From: Falsigemmobacter intermedius
Lineage (GTDB): Bacteria; Pseudomonadota; Alphaproteobacteria; Rhodobacterales; Rhodobacteraceae
DNA: 64,000 nucleotides
Direction: 5' to 3'
NCBI RefSeq assembly: GCF_004054105.1
Contig: NZ_SBLC01000003.1
Coordinates: 156,686-220,685 of the forward strand
Below are positions 9,059-17,930 of this stretch, piece by piece. Made by a program: the position numbers and the translations under genes. The notes under the pieces are model-generated. The model saw only the letters and a list, made by a program, of their open reading frames with translations. It made no database searches and was not told where the DNA came from. Numbering within the stretch: position 1 is the stretch's first letter; each line of letters begins with the position of its first letter.

Positions 9059-9098
9059 AAAAGGCCCCGCTGGCATCCCGCAGCGGGGCCTTTCTTTT
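9059..9098 (+). terminator. Terminator of the NCS2 permease gene
   Basis: AAGGCCCCGCTG (9061-9072) pairs with the complementary arm ending at 9092, followed by TTTCTTTT. Confidence 0.9.
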
Positions 9099-9158
9099 GT
9101 GGCGAAACCCGGTCCGCTGCGCTAGGTCTGAGGTGGAAATCGCGCAGGTGTGAACCCC

Positions 9159-9506
9159 ATGTCCCTTCCCATTCCTCTGATGACCATCGGCCTTCTGCTT
9201 CTGGCCAATGTATTTATGACCTTTGCCTGGTATGGCCACCTGAAGCATCCCGGCGCGTCTTTGATCACAGTGATCTTCATCAGCTGGGGCATCGCCTTTT
9301 TTGAATATGTGCTGCAGGTCCCGGCCAATCGCATCGGATATGGCTATTTCAATGCGGCTCAGCTGAAGACGATCCAGGAGATCATCACCCTCTCGGTCTT
9401 TGCGGTCTTCTCCATCTTCTGGCTGAAAGAACCGCTGAGCTGGAACCACTTTGTGGGCTTTGCCTTCATCGCAGCGGGCGGCTTTTTCATCTTCCATAAG
9501 TGGTGA
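9159..9506 (+). CDS. DUF486 / DMT-like small membrane protein
   Basis: 115 residues with four hydrophobic segments: MTIGLLLLANVFMTFAWYGH, LITVIFISWGIAFFEYVLQV, IITLSVFAVFSIFWL and HFVGFAFIAAGGFFIF. PANRIGYGYFNAAQLKTIQE is the conserved DUF486 loop. The family resembles small drug/metabolite transporters that act as dimers; its substrate is unknown. An in-frame GTG at 9150 is an alternative start; the ATG at 9159 is preferred because it begins the conserved N-terminus. Confidence 0.85.
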   Translation: MSLPIPLMTIGLLLLANVFMTFAWYGHLKHPGASLITVIFISWGIAFFEYVLQVPANRIGYGYFNAAQLKTIQEIITLSVFAVFSIFWLKEPLSWNHFVGFAFIAAGGFFIFHKW

Positions 9507-9538
9507 GCGCGGCACCGCCGGGGAGGCGCTCCGCCCTC

Positions 9539-9618
9539 CCCGGACCCCACCCGGGAGTATTTTGAAAAAGCCAAAGTGAAGTTCGCGCCTTGTCTTTGGC
9601 TTTTTCTTAAATACTCAT
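9539..9618. repeat. Dispersed intergenic palindromic repeat, complete copy
   Basis: The left arm (9555-9576, starting GAGTATTTTGAAAAAGCC) and right arm (9594-9616, CTTTGGCTTTTTCTTAAATA and on) are near-perfect inverted copies separated by 17 bases, able to form a hairpin of about 20 base pairs. It is preceded by the GC-rich block CCCGGACCCCACCCGGG, also seen at 2708. It lies between the convergent DUF486 and cold-shock genes. Confidence 0.8.
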
Positions 9619-9660
9619 CTTTTACACGTTGCGGCTTGCGACTCCCTTTGAGGCGCAAGC

Positions 9661-9688
9661 AAAAGGCCCGCAGGAGCGGGCCTTTCAA
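9661..9688 (-). terminator. Terminator of the cold-shock gene
   Basis: The stem AAAGGCCCGC / GCGGGCCTTT with a short loop is located 28 bases downstream of the cold-shock stop; on the minus strand it ends in a T run. Confidence 0.85.
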
Positions 9689-9715
9689 AGACTGAAACCG
9701 GCGATGAAGACCGGA

Positions 9716-9922
9716 TCAGGCGAGTGCGATATTGGTCGCGGATTCGCGGCCGTCGCGCGATTTTTCGATGTCAAAGGTGACCGGCTGGCCGTCTTTGAGG
9801 GCGCGGATGCCGGCGCGCTCAAGAGCGGTGATATGCACGAAGACGTCTTTCGACGAGCCTTCCGGTGCGATGAAGCCGTAGCCTTTGGTGGTGTTGAACC
9901 ATTTCACGGTGCCGTTGGCCAT
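9716..9922 (-). CDS. Cold-shock domain protein (CspA family)
   Basis: 68 residues: a single OB-fold cold-shock domain that binds single-stranded RNA/DNA and melts RNA structure. RNP1 is KGYGFIAPE (residues about 13-21) and RNP2 is DVFVHIT (26-32). The start [10 protein letters not shown] is canonical, and AGGAGG is placed 8 bases upstream on the minus strand. The gene is divergent from the ABC-F gene; the 223-base region between them contains the ABC-F promoter and presumably the csp leader. Confidence 0.96.
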   Translation of the reverse strand: MANGTVKWFNTTKGYGFIAPEGSSKDVFVHITALERAGIRALKDGQPVTFDIEKSRDGRESATNIALA

Positions 9923-10109
9923 TGTGAAACCTCCTGTCTGATGCCGCCCACGGAATGTGACGGCCCGGCGCAGTCAAGTCAGATCGGAGACGAGGCGCCA
10001 TGGGCAGACCGGTGTCGATAGAAAGACGTCGCAGGCTCACGATGCCACGAAAAAGAGATATTGCAAGAATTTTCTGAGGCGCTTTGCCGCAGGGCGCGAA
10101 CCTCACCGC

Positions 10110-10138
10110 TTGACCCTGCTGAGAGGCTGGCCTAGTGC
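10110..10138 (+). promoter_or_regulatory. Predicted promoter of the ABC-F gene
   Basis: TTGACC (10110-10115) and TAGTGC (10133-10138) are 17 bases apart. The expected start site falls at about 10145, essentially on the ATG at 10146, so the message may be leaderless. Confidence 0.55.
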
Positions 10139-10145
10139 CGATGAC

Positions 10146-11978
10146 ATGGCACGTGCACCCCTTCTTCAGCTCTCCGGTATCTCGCTCACCTTTGGCGGAA
10201 ACCCTGTTTTTGATGACCTTGACCTTGTGGTCCAGGCCGGCGACCGGATGGCGCTGGTCGGGCGCAACGGGTCGGGCAAATCCACCCTGATGAAGGTGAT
10301 GGCTGCGCTTGCGGAGGCCGATCAGGGCAGCCGCGTCGTCCCGCCTGGCGTCACTGTGGGATATATGGAGCAGGACCCGGATCTTTCGGGTTTTGAGACG
10401 CTTGGCGATTATGCTGCGGCAGCACTCTCAGACGGGGAAGAGTGGAAAGTCGCCGCCGTGGCGGAGGGCCTCCGCTTTAATCCCGAGACCCCGGTGGCGA
10501 CCGCTTCGGGCGGGGAGCGTCGTCGCGCGGCGCTGGCAAGGCTGATGGCTTCTGAGCCCGAACTGATGCTTCTGGATGAGCCGACCAACCACCTTGATAT
10601 CGCGGCCATCGAATGGCTTGAAAATGAGCTTTCGACGACCCGCTCAGCCTTTGTGCTGATTTCGCACGACCGCGCATTTTTGAAGCGTCTGACGAAAGGG
10701 ACGCTTTGGATCGATCGTGGTCAGGTGCGCCGTCGCGAATCAGGGTTTGATGGTTTTGAGGACTGGCGTGACACTGTCTGGGCCGAAGAAGACGCGGCCC
10801 GCCACAAGCTAGACCGCAAGATCAAAGCCGAAGCGAAATGGGCCGTTGAGGGTATTTCGGCGCGGCGCAAGCGCAATATGGGCCGGGTGCGGGCGCTGGA
10901 TGCGCTGAAGGCGGAGCGCGCCTCGCAGATCCGCCGTCAGGGCACCGCCGCCATGGAGATCGAGGCAGCGCCCACTTCGGGCAAGCGCGTCATTGAGGCG
11001 ACCGGGATCAGCAAAGATTTCGGCTCGGGTCCGGTCATTAAAGACTTCGATCTGCGGGTGATGCGCGGCGACCGGATCGCTTTTGTGGGGCCCAACGGCG
11101 CGGGCAAGACCACGCTTTTGAAAATGCTGACCGGCGAGCTTGCCCCGGATACCGGCACGGTGGTGCTGGGGACCGGGCTGGAAGTGGCGGTCTTTGACCA
11201 GGCCCGTGCCCAGCTTGATCCCGAAGCCACGCTTTGGGACAGTCTGACGAATGACCCGCAGATGGCGGTCTCGGGGGCGTCGGATCAGGTCATGGTGCGT
11301 GGCGTGCCCAAACACGTCGTGGGCTATCTGAAAGACTTTCTCTTTGACGAGCGTCAGGCGCGGGCACCGGTCAAAAGCCTCTCCGGCGGTGAGAAGGCAC
11401 GTCTGCTGCTGGCGCGGCTGATGGCGCGGGAATCTAACTTCCTGATCCTCGACGAGCCGACCAACGATCTCGATGTGGAGACGCTGGATCTGCTGCAGGA
11501 CATCCTAGGGGATTTTCCGGGCACCGTGCTGCTGGTCAGCCACGATCGGGATTTCATCGACCGGGTGGCGACGGCGACTGTGGTCCTCGAAGGGGGCGGA
11601 CGGGCGACGGTCTATGCCGGCGGCTGGAGCGACATGCTGGTCCAGCGCGGCGGAAATCCGGTTGCGCTTTCGGTCAGCAAGACCGGAAAGACCTCAGCGC
11701 CTTCCGCCGCCCCGGTCGCGGCCGCGGCACCGAAAGCTACGCCTGCGAAAGCGGGTCTGAGCTTTACCGAGAAAAAGCGTCTCGAAGAGCTGCCTTCAGT
11801 GATGGAGCGGCTGGAGGCTGAGATTGGCAAACTCTCGGAACTGCTGGCCACGCCGGATCTTTTCACCCGCGAGCCGGTGAAGGCGAAGCGCGCCACGGAT
11901 ATGCTGGCAGAGCGCCAGTCCGCGCTTGCCGCAGCGGAAGAGGAATGGTTGATGCTGGAAGAAAAATCAGCGGGTTGA
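10146..11978 (+). CDS. ABC-F family ATPase (Uup-like)
   Basis: 610 residues, soluble, with two ABC domains and no membrane segment. First domain: Walker A GRNGSGKST, signature SGGERRRAALARLM, Walker B LMLLDEPTNHLD. Second: Walker A GPNGAGKTT, signature SGGEKARLLLARLM, Walker B FLILDEPTNDLD. A C-terminal coiled-coil/basic region (about 540-610, FTEKKRLEELPSVMERLEAE) follows an Ala/Pro linker; this is typical of Uup, which acts on ribosomes or branched DNA. The start ATG 10146 directly precedes the first ABC domain; the frame extends upstream without protein-like sequence, and no Shine-Dalgarno is seen. Confidence 0.92.
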   Translation: MARAPLLQLSGISLTFGGNPVFDDLDLVVQAGDRMALVGRNGSGKSTLMKVMAALAEADQGSRVVPPGVTVGYMEQDPDLSGFETLGDYAAAALSDGEEWKVAAVAEGLRFNPETPVATASGGERRRAALARLMASEPELMLLDEPTNHLDIAAIEWLENELSTTRSAFVLISHDRAFLKRLTKGTLWIDRGQVRRRESGFDGFEDWRDTVWAEEDAARHKLDRKIKAEAKWAVEGISARRKRNMGRVRALDALKAERASQIRRQGTAAMEIEAAPTSGKRVIEATGISKDFGSGPVIKDFDLRVMRGDRIAFVGPNGAGKTTLLKMLTGELAPDTGTVVLGTGLEVAVFDQARAQLDPEATLWDSLTNDPQMAVSGASDQVMVRGVPKHVVGYLKDFLFDERQARAPVKSLSGGEKARLLLARLMARESNFLILDEPTNDLDVETLDLLQDILGDFPGTVLLVSHDRDFIDRVATATVVLEGGGRATVYAGGWSDMLVQRGGNPVALSVSKTGKTSAPSAAPVAAAAPKATPAKAGLSFTEKKRLEELPSVMERLEAEIGKLSELLATPDLFTREPVKAKRATDMLAERQSALAAAEEEWLMLEEKSAG

Positions 11979-12003
11979 GCTGATCTTCTCTGATGACTGA
12001 ACC

Positions 12004-12036
12004 CCGCCCCGGAGCTGTTCCGGGGCGGTTTCGTTT
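12004..12036 (+). terminator. Terminator of the ABC-F gene
   Basis: CCGCCCCGGA pairs with TTCCGGGGCGG (12004-12028), followed by TTTCGTTT. Confidence 0.85.
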
Positions 12037-12141
12037 CTGGCCCCGGCATCTGCCCTGAGGAATGGGCTGAAAAACATGATCACGCCTGCGTTATAATGCC
12101 CCGTTTGCGTGAATTTCAGGCACAATGCGAAGCGGCGGAAT

Positions 12142-12159
12142 TGACGCTTATAAACGTCA
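12142..12159. promoter_or_regulatory. Inverted repeat upstream of the peptide ABC operon
   Basis: TGACG (12142-12146) and CGTCA (12155-12159) flank 8 AT-rich bases, 90 bases before the binding-protein start. A perfect TATAAT at 12092-12097 lies 45 bases further upstream and may be the operon -10 box, although its -35 is poor. Overall this suggests a regulated promoter region; the regulator is unknown. Confidence 0.4.
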
Positions 12160-12248
12160 TTCGTTACATGACAGACTTCACCGCTCCGGGGGAGCGGGAA
12201 TGGTAGGGGACTGCCAGTCAGCGGTCCCGGTTCTCAGGAGGAGCCCAG

Positions 12249-13841
12249 ATGACTCATATGCCCCGATTCAGCCGCGCCACCGCCGGCCTCATGCTGTCGG
12301 CTGCGGCCGTCGCGCTGAGCCTTTCGGCTGCTGATGCAAAAACCATCCGCTGGGCCCGTTCGGCCGATGCGCTGACGCTGGATCCGCATTCGCAAAACGA
12401 GGGTCCGACCTCGACGCTGCTGCACCACATCTATGAGACTCTGGTTCTTCGTGAAACCGACGGCTCGCTGACCCCGCGTCTGGCGACCGAATGGAACATC
12501 CACCCCGATGATCCGTCGATCTGGGTCTTCAAGATCCGCCAGGGCGTAAAGTTCCATGACGGCGCGGATCTGACGGCAGAGGACGTGGTCTTCTCGTTCA
12601 ACCGCGTGAAGGCAGAATCCTCGGGCTTCCGGGCTTTGCATGCAGCCGCCGTGTCGGCTGAGGCCGTGGACGACTTTACCGTTCACATCAAAACCAACGG
12701 CCCCTCGCCGCTTTACGTTCAGAACCTGACCAACTTCTTCATCGTTGATAAAGGCTGGGCAGAGAAGAACAACGTTGTTGAGCCGCAGAACTTCGCAGCA
12801 GGCGAAGACAACTTCGCCGTTCGCAACACCAATGGCACCGGTCCCTACAAGCTGGTCTCGCGTGACCCGGAAGTGAAAACCGTTCTCACGCTGAACGAGA
12901 ACCACTGGGCTGAGAAGCCCCAGGTGACCGAGGTGATCTACACCCCGATCGCAGAAGCTGCGACCCGTGTGGCCGCACTCCTCTCGGGTGAGATCGACTT
13001 CGTGCAGGACGTGCCGGTGCAGGACGTCATCCGCCTGCAGGAGACCGATGGCGTCACCGTGGTCAACGGCCCGGAAAACCGCTCGATCTTCTTTGCCTAT
13101 GACGTCTCCTCGCCGAAGCTGCGCTCGGGCAATACCGACGACAACCCCTTCGCGAAACAGGCCGTGCGCGATGCGATCCACATGTCGATCGACCGCGATG
13201 CGATCAAACAGGTCGTGATGCGCGGCCAGTCGCAGCCCGGTGCCATGCCGCTGCCGCCCTTTGCCAACGGCTGGACCGCAGAGCTTGACGCCTATGACAA
13301 GCCCGACTACGCGAAAGCGGCCGAGCTGGTCAAAGAAGCGGGCTATCCGGACGGCTTCAGCTTTGACATGAACTGCCCGAACGACCGCTATCTGAATGAT
13401 GAGGCGATCTGTCAGGCCGTCGTGGCGATGCTCAGCCGCGCCAATATCAAGGCAAACCTGGTGTCGCAGTCGCGCAACCTGCACTTCCCGCTGATCGAAA
13501 AGCGCGAGAGCGACTTCTATCTGCTGGGCTGGGGCGTGCCGCCCTTCGATTCGCAATATGTCTTCGACTTCCTCGTCCATACGCCGACCGGCAGCTATGG
13601 CTCGTATAACGGCGGTCAGTATTCGAACCCGGAGCTCGACAAGAAAATCGAGGAACTGGCGACGATGACCGACCTCGAGGCGCGCAACGCGCAGATCGCG
13701 GAAATCTGGAAAGTCGTGATGGATGAGAAGATCATCCTGAACATCCACAACCAGGTGCTCGCCTATGCGATGAAAGACGGCATCAATCTCGCCGTTCACC
13801 CGGAAAACCAAGCCAATATGTCGACGGTCACCTTCAAGTGA
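12249..13841 (+). CDS. Peptide ABC transporter, periplasmic binding protein (SBP_bac_5)
   Basis: 530 residues. A Tat-independent signal peptide covers about residues 1-30 (SRATAGLMLSAAAVALSLSA, cleaved near ADA). The family 5 solute-binding signature is TPRLATEWNI and on, with FKIRQGVKFHDGADLTAEDV. It delivers oligopeptides or dipeptides to the membrane complex encoded just downstream. AGGAGG is located 7 bases before the ATG. It is the first gene of a complete five-gene importer (binding protein, two permeases, two ATPases). Two hairpins lie between it and the first permease, which probably set higher expression of this gene. The precise ligand cannot be told from sequence. Confidence 0.93.
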   Translation: MTHMPRFSRATAGLMLSAAAVALSLSAADAKTIRWARSADALTLDPHSQNEGPTSTLLHHIYETLVLRETDGSLTPRLATEWNIHPDDPSIWVFKIRQGVKFHDGADLTAEDVVFSFNRVKAESSGFRALHAAAVSAEAVDDFTVHIKTNGPSPLYVQNLTNFFIVDKGWAEKNNVVEPQNFAAGEDNFAVRNTNGTGPYKLVSRDPEVKTVLTLNENHWAEKPQVTEVIYTPIAEAATRVAALLSGEIDFVQDVPVQDVIRLQETDGVTVVNGPENRSIFFAYDVSSPKLRSGNTDDNPFAKQAVRDAIHMSIDRDAIKQVVMRGQSQPGAMPLPPFANGWTAELDAYDKPDYAKAAELVKEAGYPDGFSFDMNCPNDRYLNDEAICQAVVAMLSRANIKANLVSQSRNLHFPLIEKRESDFYLLGWGVPPFDSQYVFDFLVHTPTGSYGSYNGGQYSNPELDKKIEELATMTDLEARNAQIAEIWKVVMDEKIILNIHNQVLAYAMKDGINLAVHPENQANMSTVTFK

Positions 13842-13853
13842 TCTGATCGGTCG

Positions 13854-13918
13854 GACCGGGGCAGGCGCCCGGGTCCGGTCATTCGCCAGAGCCGCCGGTG
13901 CTGATGCATCGGCGGCTT
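13854..13918 (+). terminator. Two tandem intercistronic hairpins after the binding-protein gene
   Basis: The first is GACCGG / CCGGTC (13854-13859 and 13875-13880) enclosing GGGC / GCCC. The second is an 11-bp stem (13891-13901 with 13906-13916, loop TGAT, one wobble pair) followed by TTTG. Hairpins here commonly stabilise the binding-protein message and attenuate the rest of the operon. Confidence 0.65.
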
Positions 13919-13945
13919 TGCCAGCCAGGGGATGTCCAAACACCC

Positions 13946-14929
13946 ATGCTCGCCTATTCACTTCGCAGAGTTCTGCAATCGATCCTCGTTATGCTGGTCG
14001 TTGCGCTGATCTCTTTCGCCCTCTTTCGTTTCGTTGGTGACCCGGTTAACTCCATGGTGGGCCAGGAGACTTCCCTCGCGGATCGTGAGGCACTGCGTCA
14101 GCAGCTTGGCCTGAACGACCCTTTTGTGGTGCAGTTCTGGACTTTCATCACCCGCGCCGTGCAGGGAGATTTCGGAATCTCTTACCGGCTGCAGGAGCCG
14201 GTGATGAAGCTCATCCTGTCGCGTCTGCCTGCCACGCTTGAACTTGCGCTGGTTTCGGGCACCGCGGCTTTCATCCTTGGGGTTGGCTTTGGTGTTTACA
14301 CCGCGCTGAACCGCCGGGGCGTGGCCTCGAACGGGATCATGACCCTGTCGCTGATCGGGGTCTCGCTGCCGACCTTTCTGATCGGCGTGCTGCTGATCTG
14401 GATTTTTGCGGTTGAGCTGAAATGGCTGCCCTCTTTTGGTCGCGGGGATACCGTTGCGGTGACCTCCTGGTGGACGACAGGTTTCCTGACGTCTTCAGGC
14501 CGCGCCTCGCTGGTGCTGCCGGCGGTGACGCTGGGGCTTTATCAGATGACGCTGATCATGCGCCTTGTGCGCGCTGAGATGCTGGAAGTTCTGCGCACCG
14601 ATTACGTGAAATTCGCCCGTGCCCGCGGTCTGTCGCAGCGCGCCATCCACTTTGGTCACGCGCTGAAGAACACCATGGTGCCGGTGATTACGGTGATGGG
14701 TCTGCAGCTTGGCTCGATCATCGCCTTTTCGATCATCACCGAGACCGTGTTCCAATGGCCGGGCATCGGCTCGCTGTTTATCAACTCGGTCAAAGCGGTC
14801 GATGTGCCGGTGATGGCGGCCTATCTGATGATGATTGCGGCGATCTTCGTGGTGATCAACCTGATCGTGGACGTCCTTTACTATATCGTTGACCCGCGTC
14901 TGCGGCTGGATGGCGGGGGCAAGCACTGA
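13946..14929 (+). CDS. Peptide ABC transporter permease (DppB/OppB type)
   Basis: 327 residues with six predicted membrane helices. The N-terminal TM1 (SILVMLVVALISFALFRFVG) and the following periplasmic loop with GDPVNSMVGQE are DppB-like. The EAA cytoplasmic loop that contacts the ATPase is YVKFARARGLSQRAIHFGHA. The ATG at 13946 gives the canonical MLAYSLRRVLQ start. It forms the membrane channel with the next gene. Confidence 0.93.
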   Translation: MLAYSLRRVLQSILVMLVVALISFALFRFVGDPVNSMVGQETSLADREALRQQLGLNDPFVVQFWTFITRAVQGDFGISYRLQEPVMKLILSRLPATLELALVSGTAAFILGVGFGVYTALNRRGVASNGIMTLSLIGVSLPTFLIGVLLIWIFAVELKWLPSFGRGDTVAVTSWWTTGFLTSSGRASLVLPAVTLGLYQMTLIMRLVRAEMLEVLRTDYVKFARARGLSQRAIHFGHALKNTMVPVITVMGLQLGSIIAFSIITETVFQWPGIGSLFINSVKAVDVPVMAAYLMMIAAIFVVINLIVDVLYYIVDPRLRLDGGGKH

Positions 14930-15002
14930 TGCGCAAGCCCCTCCACGCCCTTCGCGGCGGCCAGCGCCGCCAGATGACCCTTCCGATGACCGGAGCCAGC
15001 CG

Positions 15003-15929
15003 ATGAGCCAATCCACCAGTAAACTGGCCCGAATGTGGGACAGTGATATTGCCTATAGTTTCCGCCGCTCGCCGGTGACCATCATCGCGGCCATTGTGGC
15101 GCTGGCAATCATTCTGGGCGCGGTCTTCGCCCCCTGGATCGCGCCGCACAACCCCTTCGATCCCTCGTCGCTGAACCTGATGGACGGCTTTTCGCGTCCG
15201 ATGGTGCCGAATGAATTTTCCGGCAATACCTATCTGATGGGCACTGACAACCAGGGCCGCGATATCTTCTCGACCATCCTTTACGGCGCGCGGATCTCGC
15301 TTTTCGTGGGCTTTGCGGCCGTTGCCTTCGGGATGATCCTCGGCATCACCCTGGGGCTGATCGCGGCCTGGCGCGGCGGCTGGGTCGACAGCCTGCTGAT
15401 GCGCATCGCGGATGTGCAGCTGTCTTTCCCCTCGATCCTGATTGCCCTGCTGATCTTCGGCATCGCCCGCGGCGTCATCCCCACCAATATGCGTGAGACC
15501 ATGGCGATATGGGTGCTGATCGTGGCCATCGGCCTCTCGGACTGGGTGCAGTTCGCCCGCGTCGTGCGCGGCGCAGCCATGGTTGAGAAGAACAAAGAAT
15601 ATGTCCAGGCCGCCCGCGTCATCGGCGTGCATCCGGCCCGGATCATCTTCACCCATATTCTGCCCAATGTGCTTGGCCCGGTGCTGGTCATTGCGACCAT
15701 CTCGCTGGCGCTGGCGATCATCTCTGAGGCAACGCTCTCCTTCCTTGGGGTGGGTGTTCCGCCGACACAGCCGTCGCTTGGCACGCTGATCGGCAATGGT
15801 CAGAAATATCTCTTCTCCGGGGAGTGGTGGATCCTGCTCTTCCCCTCCGCCACGCTGCTGGCGCTGGCGCTCTCGGTCAACCTGCTGGGTGACTGGCTGC
15901 GCGACGCTCTGAATCCGAGGCTGAAATGA
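15003..15929 (+). CDS. Peptide ABC transporter permease (DppC/OppC type)
   Basis: 308 residues with six predicted membrane helices. After a cytoplasmic N-terminus, TM1 is VTIIAAIVALAIILGAVFAP, and NTYLMGTDNQGRDIFSTILY is the DppC signature. The EAA loop is YVQAARVIGVHPARIIFTHI. ATG 15003 is preferred over upstream in-frame codons because it is the first to give a DppC-like N-terminus. It overlaps the first ATPase gene by four bases (ATGA). Confidence 0.93.
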   Translation: MSQSTSKLARMWDSDIAYSFRRSPVTIIAAIVALAIILGAVFAPWIAPHNPFDPSSLNLMDGFSRPMVPNEFSGNTYLMGTDNQGRDIFSTILYGARISLFVGFAAVAFGMILGITLGLIAAWRGGWVDSLLMRIADVQLSFPSILIALLIFGIARGVIPTNMRETMAIWVLIVAIGLSDWVQFARVVRGAAMVEKNKEYVQAARVIGVHPARIIFTHILPNVLGPVLVIATISLALAIISEATLSFLGVGVPPTQPSLGTLIGNGQKYLFSGEWWILLFPSATLLALALSVNLLGDWLRDALNPRLK

Positions 15930-16909
15930 CAAAGCCGCTGCTTTCCGTCCGCGACCTGAAGGTCGAATTTCCGACCCGCCGGGGTGTGCTGACTGCACTC
16001 AACGGCGTCTCCTTCGACATCATGCCCGGCGAAGTGCTGGGCATGGTGGGCGAATCCGGTGCCGGTAAATCGCTGACCGGCGCCTCGATCATCGGGCTTC
16101 TGGAGCCGCCTGGCCGCATCGCCGGGGGCGAAATCCTGCTGAAAGGGGAGCGGATAGACAACCTCTCGCCCGACGCCATGCGCAAGGTGCGCGGGCGCCG
16201 CATCGGCATGGTGTTCCAGGATCCGCTGACCTCGCTGAACCCGCTCTATACGGTCGCGAAACAGCTGACCGAAACGATCATGACCCACCTCCCGGTCTCT
16301 GCCGCTGAGGCGCGCCAGCGCGCCATCGCGCTGCTCGACCGCGTGGGAATCCCGGCGGCTGCGCGCCGCATCGACGACTACCCGCACCATTTCTCCGGCG
16401 GCATGCGCCAGCGCGTGGTCATCGCGCTTGCGCTTTGCGCAGAGCCGGAACTGGTCATCGCCGATGAGCCGACCACCGCACTTGATGTCTCGGTCCAGGC
16501 CCAGATCATCGATCTCATCAAAGAGATCTGTGCTGAGCGCAACGCCGCCGTCATGCTGATCACCCACGACATGGGCGTGATCGCGGAAACCGCAGACCGC
16601 GTGGCGGTGCTCTACGCAGGCCGCCTCGCCGAGATCGGTAAGGTCCATGACGTGATCACCCGGCCTGAGCATCCCTATACCCAAGGGTTGATGGGCTCGA
16701 TCCCGACCCTCACCCAGGAGAGTGAGCGCCTGATCTCGATCCCCGGCTCGATGCCGCGCCTGAACGCCATCCCGCCGGGCTGTGCCTTTAACCCGCGCTG
16801 CACCAAAGCCTTCGGCCGCTGCACCGCAGAGCGTCCTGATCCGATCAACCGCCCCAACGACCGTCAGGTCGCCTGCTGGCTTTACGATGAGGAGAAGGCG
16901 CATGTCTGA
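15926..16909 (+). CDS. Peptide ABC transporter ATPase (DppD/OppD type)
   Basis: 327 residues. Walker A GESGAGKSLT, Q-loop MVFQDPLTSLNP, signature FSGGMRQRVVIALALC, Walker B LVIADEPTTALD, then the H-loop ITHDMG. The C-terminal oligopeptide extension (HPYTQGLMGSIPTL, then PPGCAFNPRCTKAFGRC) contains the cysteine cluster that binds an iron-sulfur cluster in related dipeptide importers. It powers uptake together with the next gene, which it overlaps by eight bases. Confidence 0.94.
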   Translation: MTKPLLSVRDLKVEFPTRRGVLTALNGVSFDIMPGEVLGMVGESGAGKSLTGASIIGLLEPPGRIAGGEILLKGERIDNLSPDAMRKVRGRRIGMVFQDPLTSLNPLYTVAKQLTETIMTHLPVSAAEARQRAIALLDRVGIPAAARRIDDYPHHFSGGMRQRVVIALALCAEPELVIADEPTTALDVSVQAQIIDLIKEICAERNAAVMLITHDMGVIAETADRVAVLYAGRLAEIGKVHDVITRPEHPYTQGLMGSIPTLTQESERLISIPGSMPRLNAIPPGCAFNPRCTKAFGRCTAERPDPINRPNDRQVACWLYDEEKAHV

Positions 16910-17894
16910 CCCGCTGATCCGCGTTGAAAACCTCTGGCGGAAATTCGACGTCTCGAAACCCTGGCTGAACCGCGTCATCGAGCGCGAGGAGAAACAGTTC
17001 CTCACCGCCACCGCAGATGTCTCCTTCGAGGTCAACCGTGGCGAGACCTTCGCCCTTGTTGGCGAATCCGGCTCGGGCAAATCCACCATCGCCAAGATGA
17101 TGGTGGGCCTTGTCGGAATCTCAGGCGGCAAAATCTCCTTTGACGGGCGCGACATGGCTTCCATGTCCCCTAAAGAACTGCGCGATCTGCGCCGCCGCTT
17201 CCAGATGATCTTCCAGGATCCCTTTGCCTCGCTGAACCCGCGCTGGCGGGTGGGGGATATCATCGCTGAGCCGATGATCACCTTCGGCATGGCCAATGCC
17301 ACCGACGCCCGCAAAGAAGCGGAGCGTCTTCTCGGCGTCGTGGGCCTTTCGGCGAAAGATGCGGAAAAATTCCCGCATGAATTCTCCGGCGGCCAGCGCC
17401 AGCGGATCGCGATTGCCCGTGCGCTCTCCTCGAAGCCCGAGTTCATCGTCTGCGACGAGCCGACCTCTGCGCTTGATGTCTCGGTTCAGGCGCAGATCCT
17501 CAACCTCATGCGCGACCTGCAGGATGAGCTGGGGCTGACCTATCTCTTCATCAGCCATGACCTCTCGGTGGTGCGCCATATGGCGAACCGCATCGGCGTG
17601 CTCTACCTCGGCCGCCTCGTTGAAGTCTCGGAGGCCAAAGAGCTCTTCAAACAACCGCAGCACCCCTATACCCGCATGCTGCTGGAAGCGGTGCCGGATC
17701 TCGCGCTCTCGGGCCGCCGCCGCAAATCGGTTGAGGGGGAAATCCCGAACCCGATCTCGCCGCCCCCCGGCTGCGCCTTCCATCCGCGCTGCCCGCTGGT
17801 CCGCCCTGAGTGCAAACTCGCAATCCCTGAGCGGCGTCCGACCCCGATCGGCTCCGCCGCCTGTATCGCAATCGGCGAGACGGCCAACCTCTGA
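16902..17894 (+). CDS. Peptide ABC transporter ATPase (DppF/OppF type)
   Basis: 330 residues. Walker [12 protein letters not shown]-loop [14 protein letters not shown], signature [15 protein letters not shown], Walker [14 protein letters not shown]-loop ISHDLS, and the C-terminal block [17 protein letters not shown] with the same cysteine pattern as its partner. The ATG at 16902 is inside the end of the previous gene; the longer open frame from 16782 is a shadow. A terminator follows directly, ending the operon. Confidence 0.94.
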   Translation: MSDPLIRVENLWRKFDVSKPWLNRVIEREEKQFLTATADVSFEVNRGETFALVGESGSGKSTIAKMMVGLVGISGGKISFDGRDMASMSPKELRDLRRRFQMIFQDPFASLNPRWRVGDIIAEPMITFGMANATDARKEAERLLGVVGLSAKDAEKFPHEFSGGQRQRIAIARALSSKPEFIVCDEPTSALDVSVQAQILNLMRDLQDELGLTYLFISHDLSVVRHMANRIGVLYLGRLVEVSEAKELFKQPQHPYTRMLLEAVPDLALSGRRRKSVEGEIPNPISPPPGCAFHPRCPLVRPECKLAIPERRPTPIGSAACIAIGETANL

Positions 17895-17896
17895 AG

Positions 17897-17930
17897 CAAA
17901 AACGCCGCGGGACCTTCTCGCGGCGTTTTC
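17897..17930 (+). terminator. Terminator of the peptide ABC operon
   Basis: AAAACGCCGCG pairs with CGCGGCGTTTT around a nine-base loop, ending in TTTTCTTT. Confidence 0.9.

Noticed and set aside
8001..9515. 504-residue minus-strand frame opposite the nucleobase permease
   Set aside because: Composition is typical of an antisense frame (His, Asp, Arg, Gln), and the opposite strand has clear membrane helices and family motifs.
12234..13961. 575-residue minus-strand frame opposite the peptide-binding-protein gene
   Set aside because: Antisense shadow of a convincing secreted protein gene; no start signal or domain.
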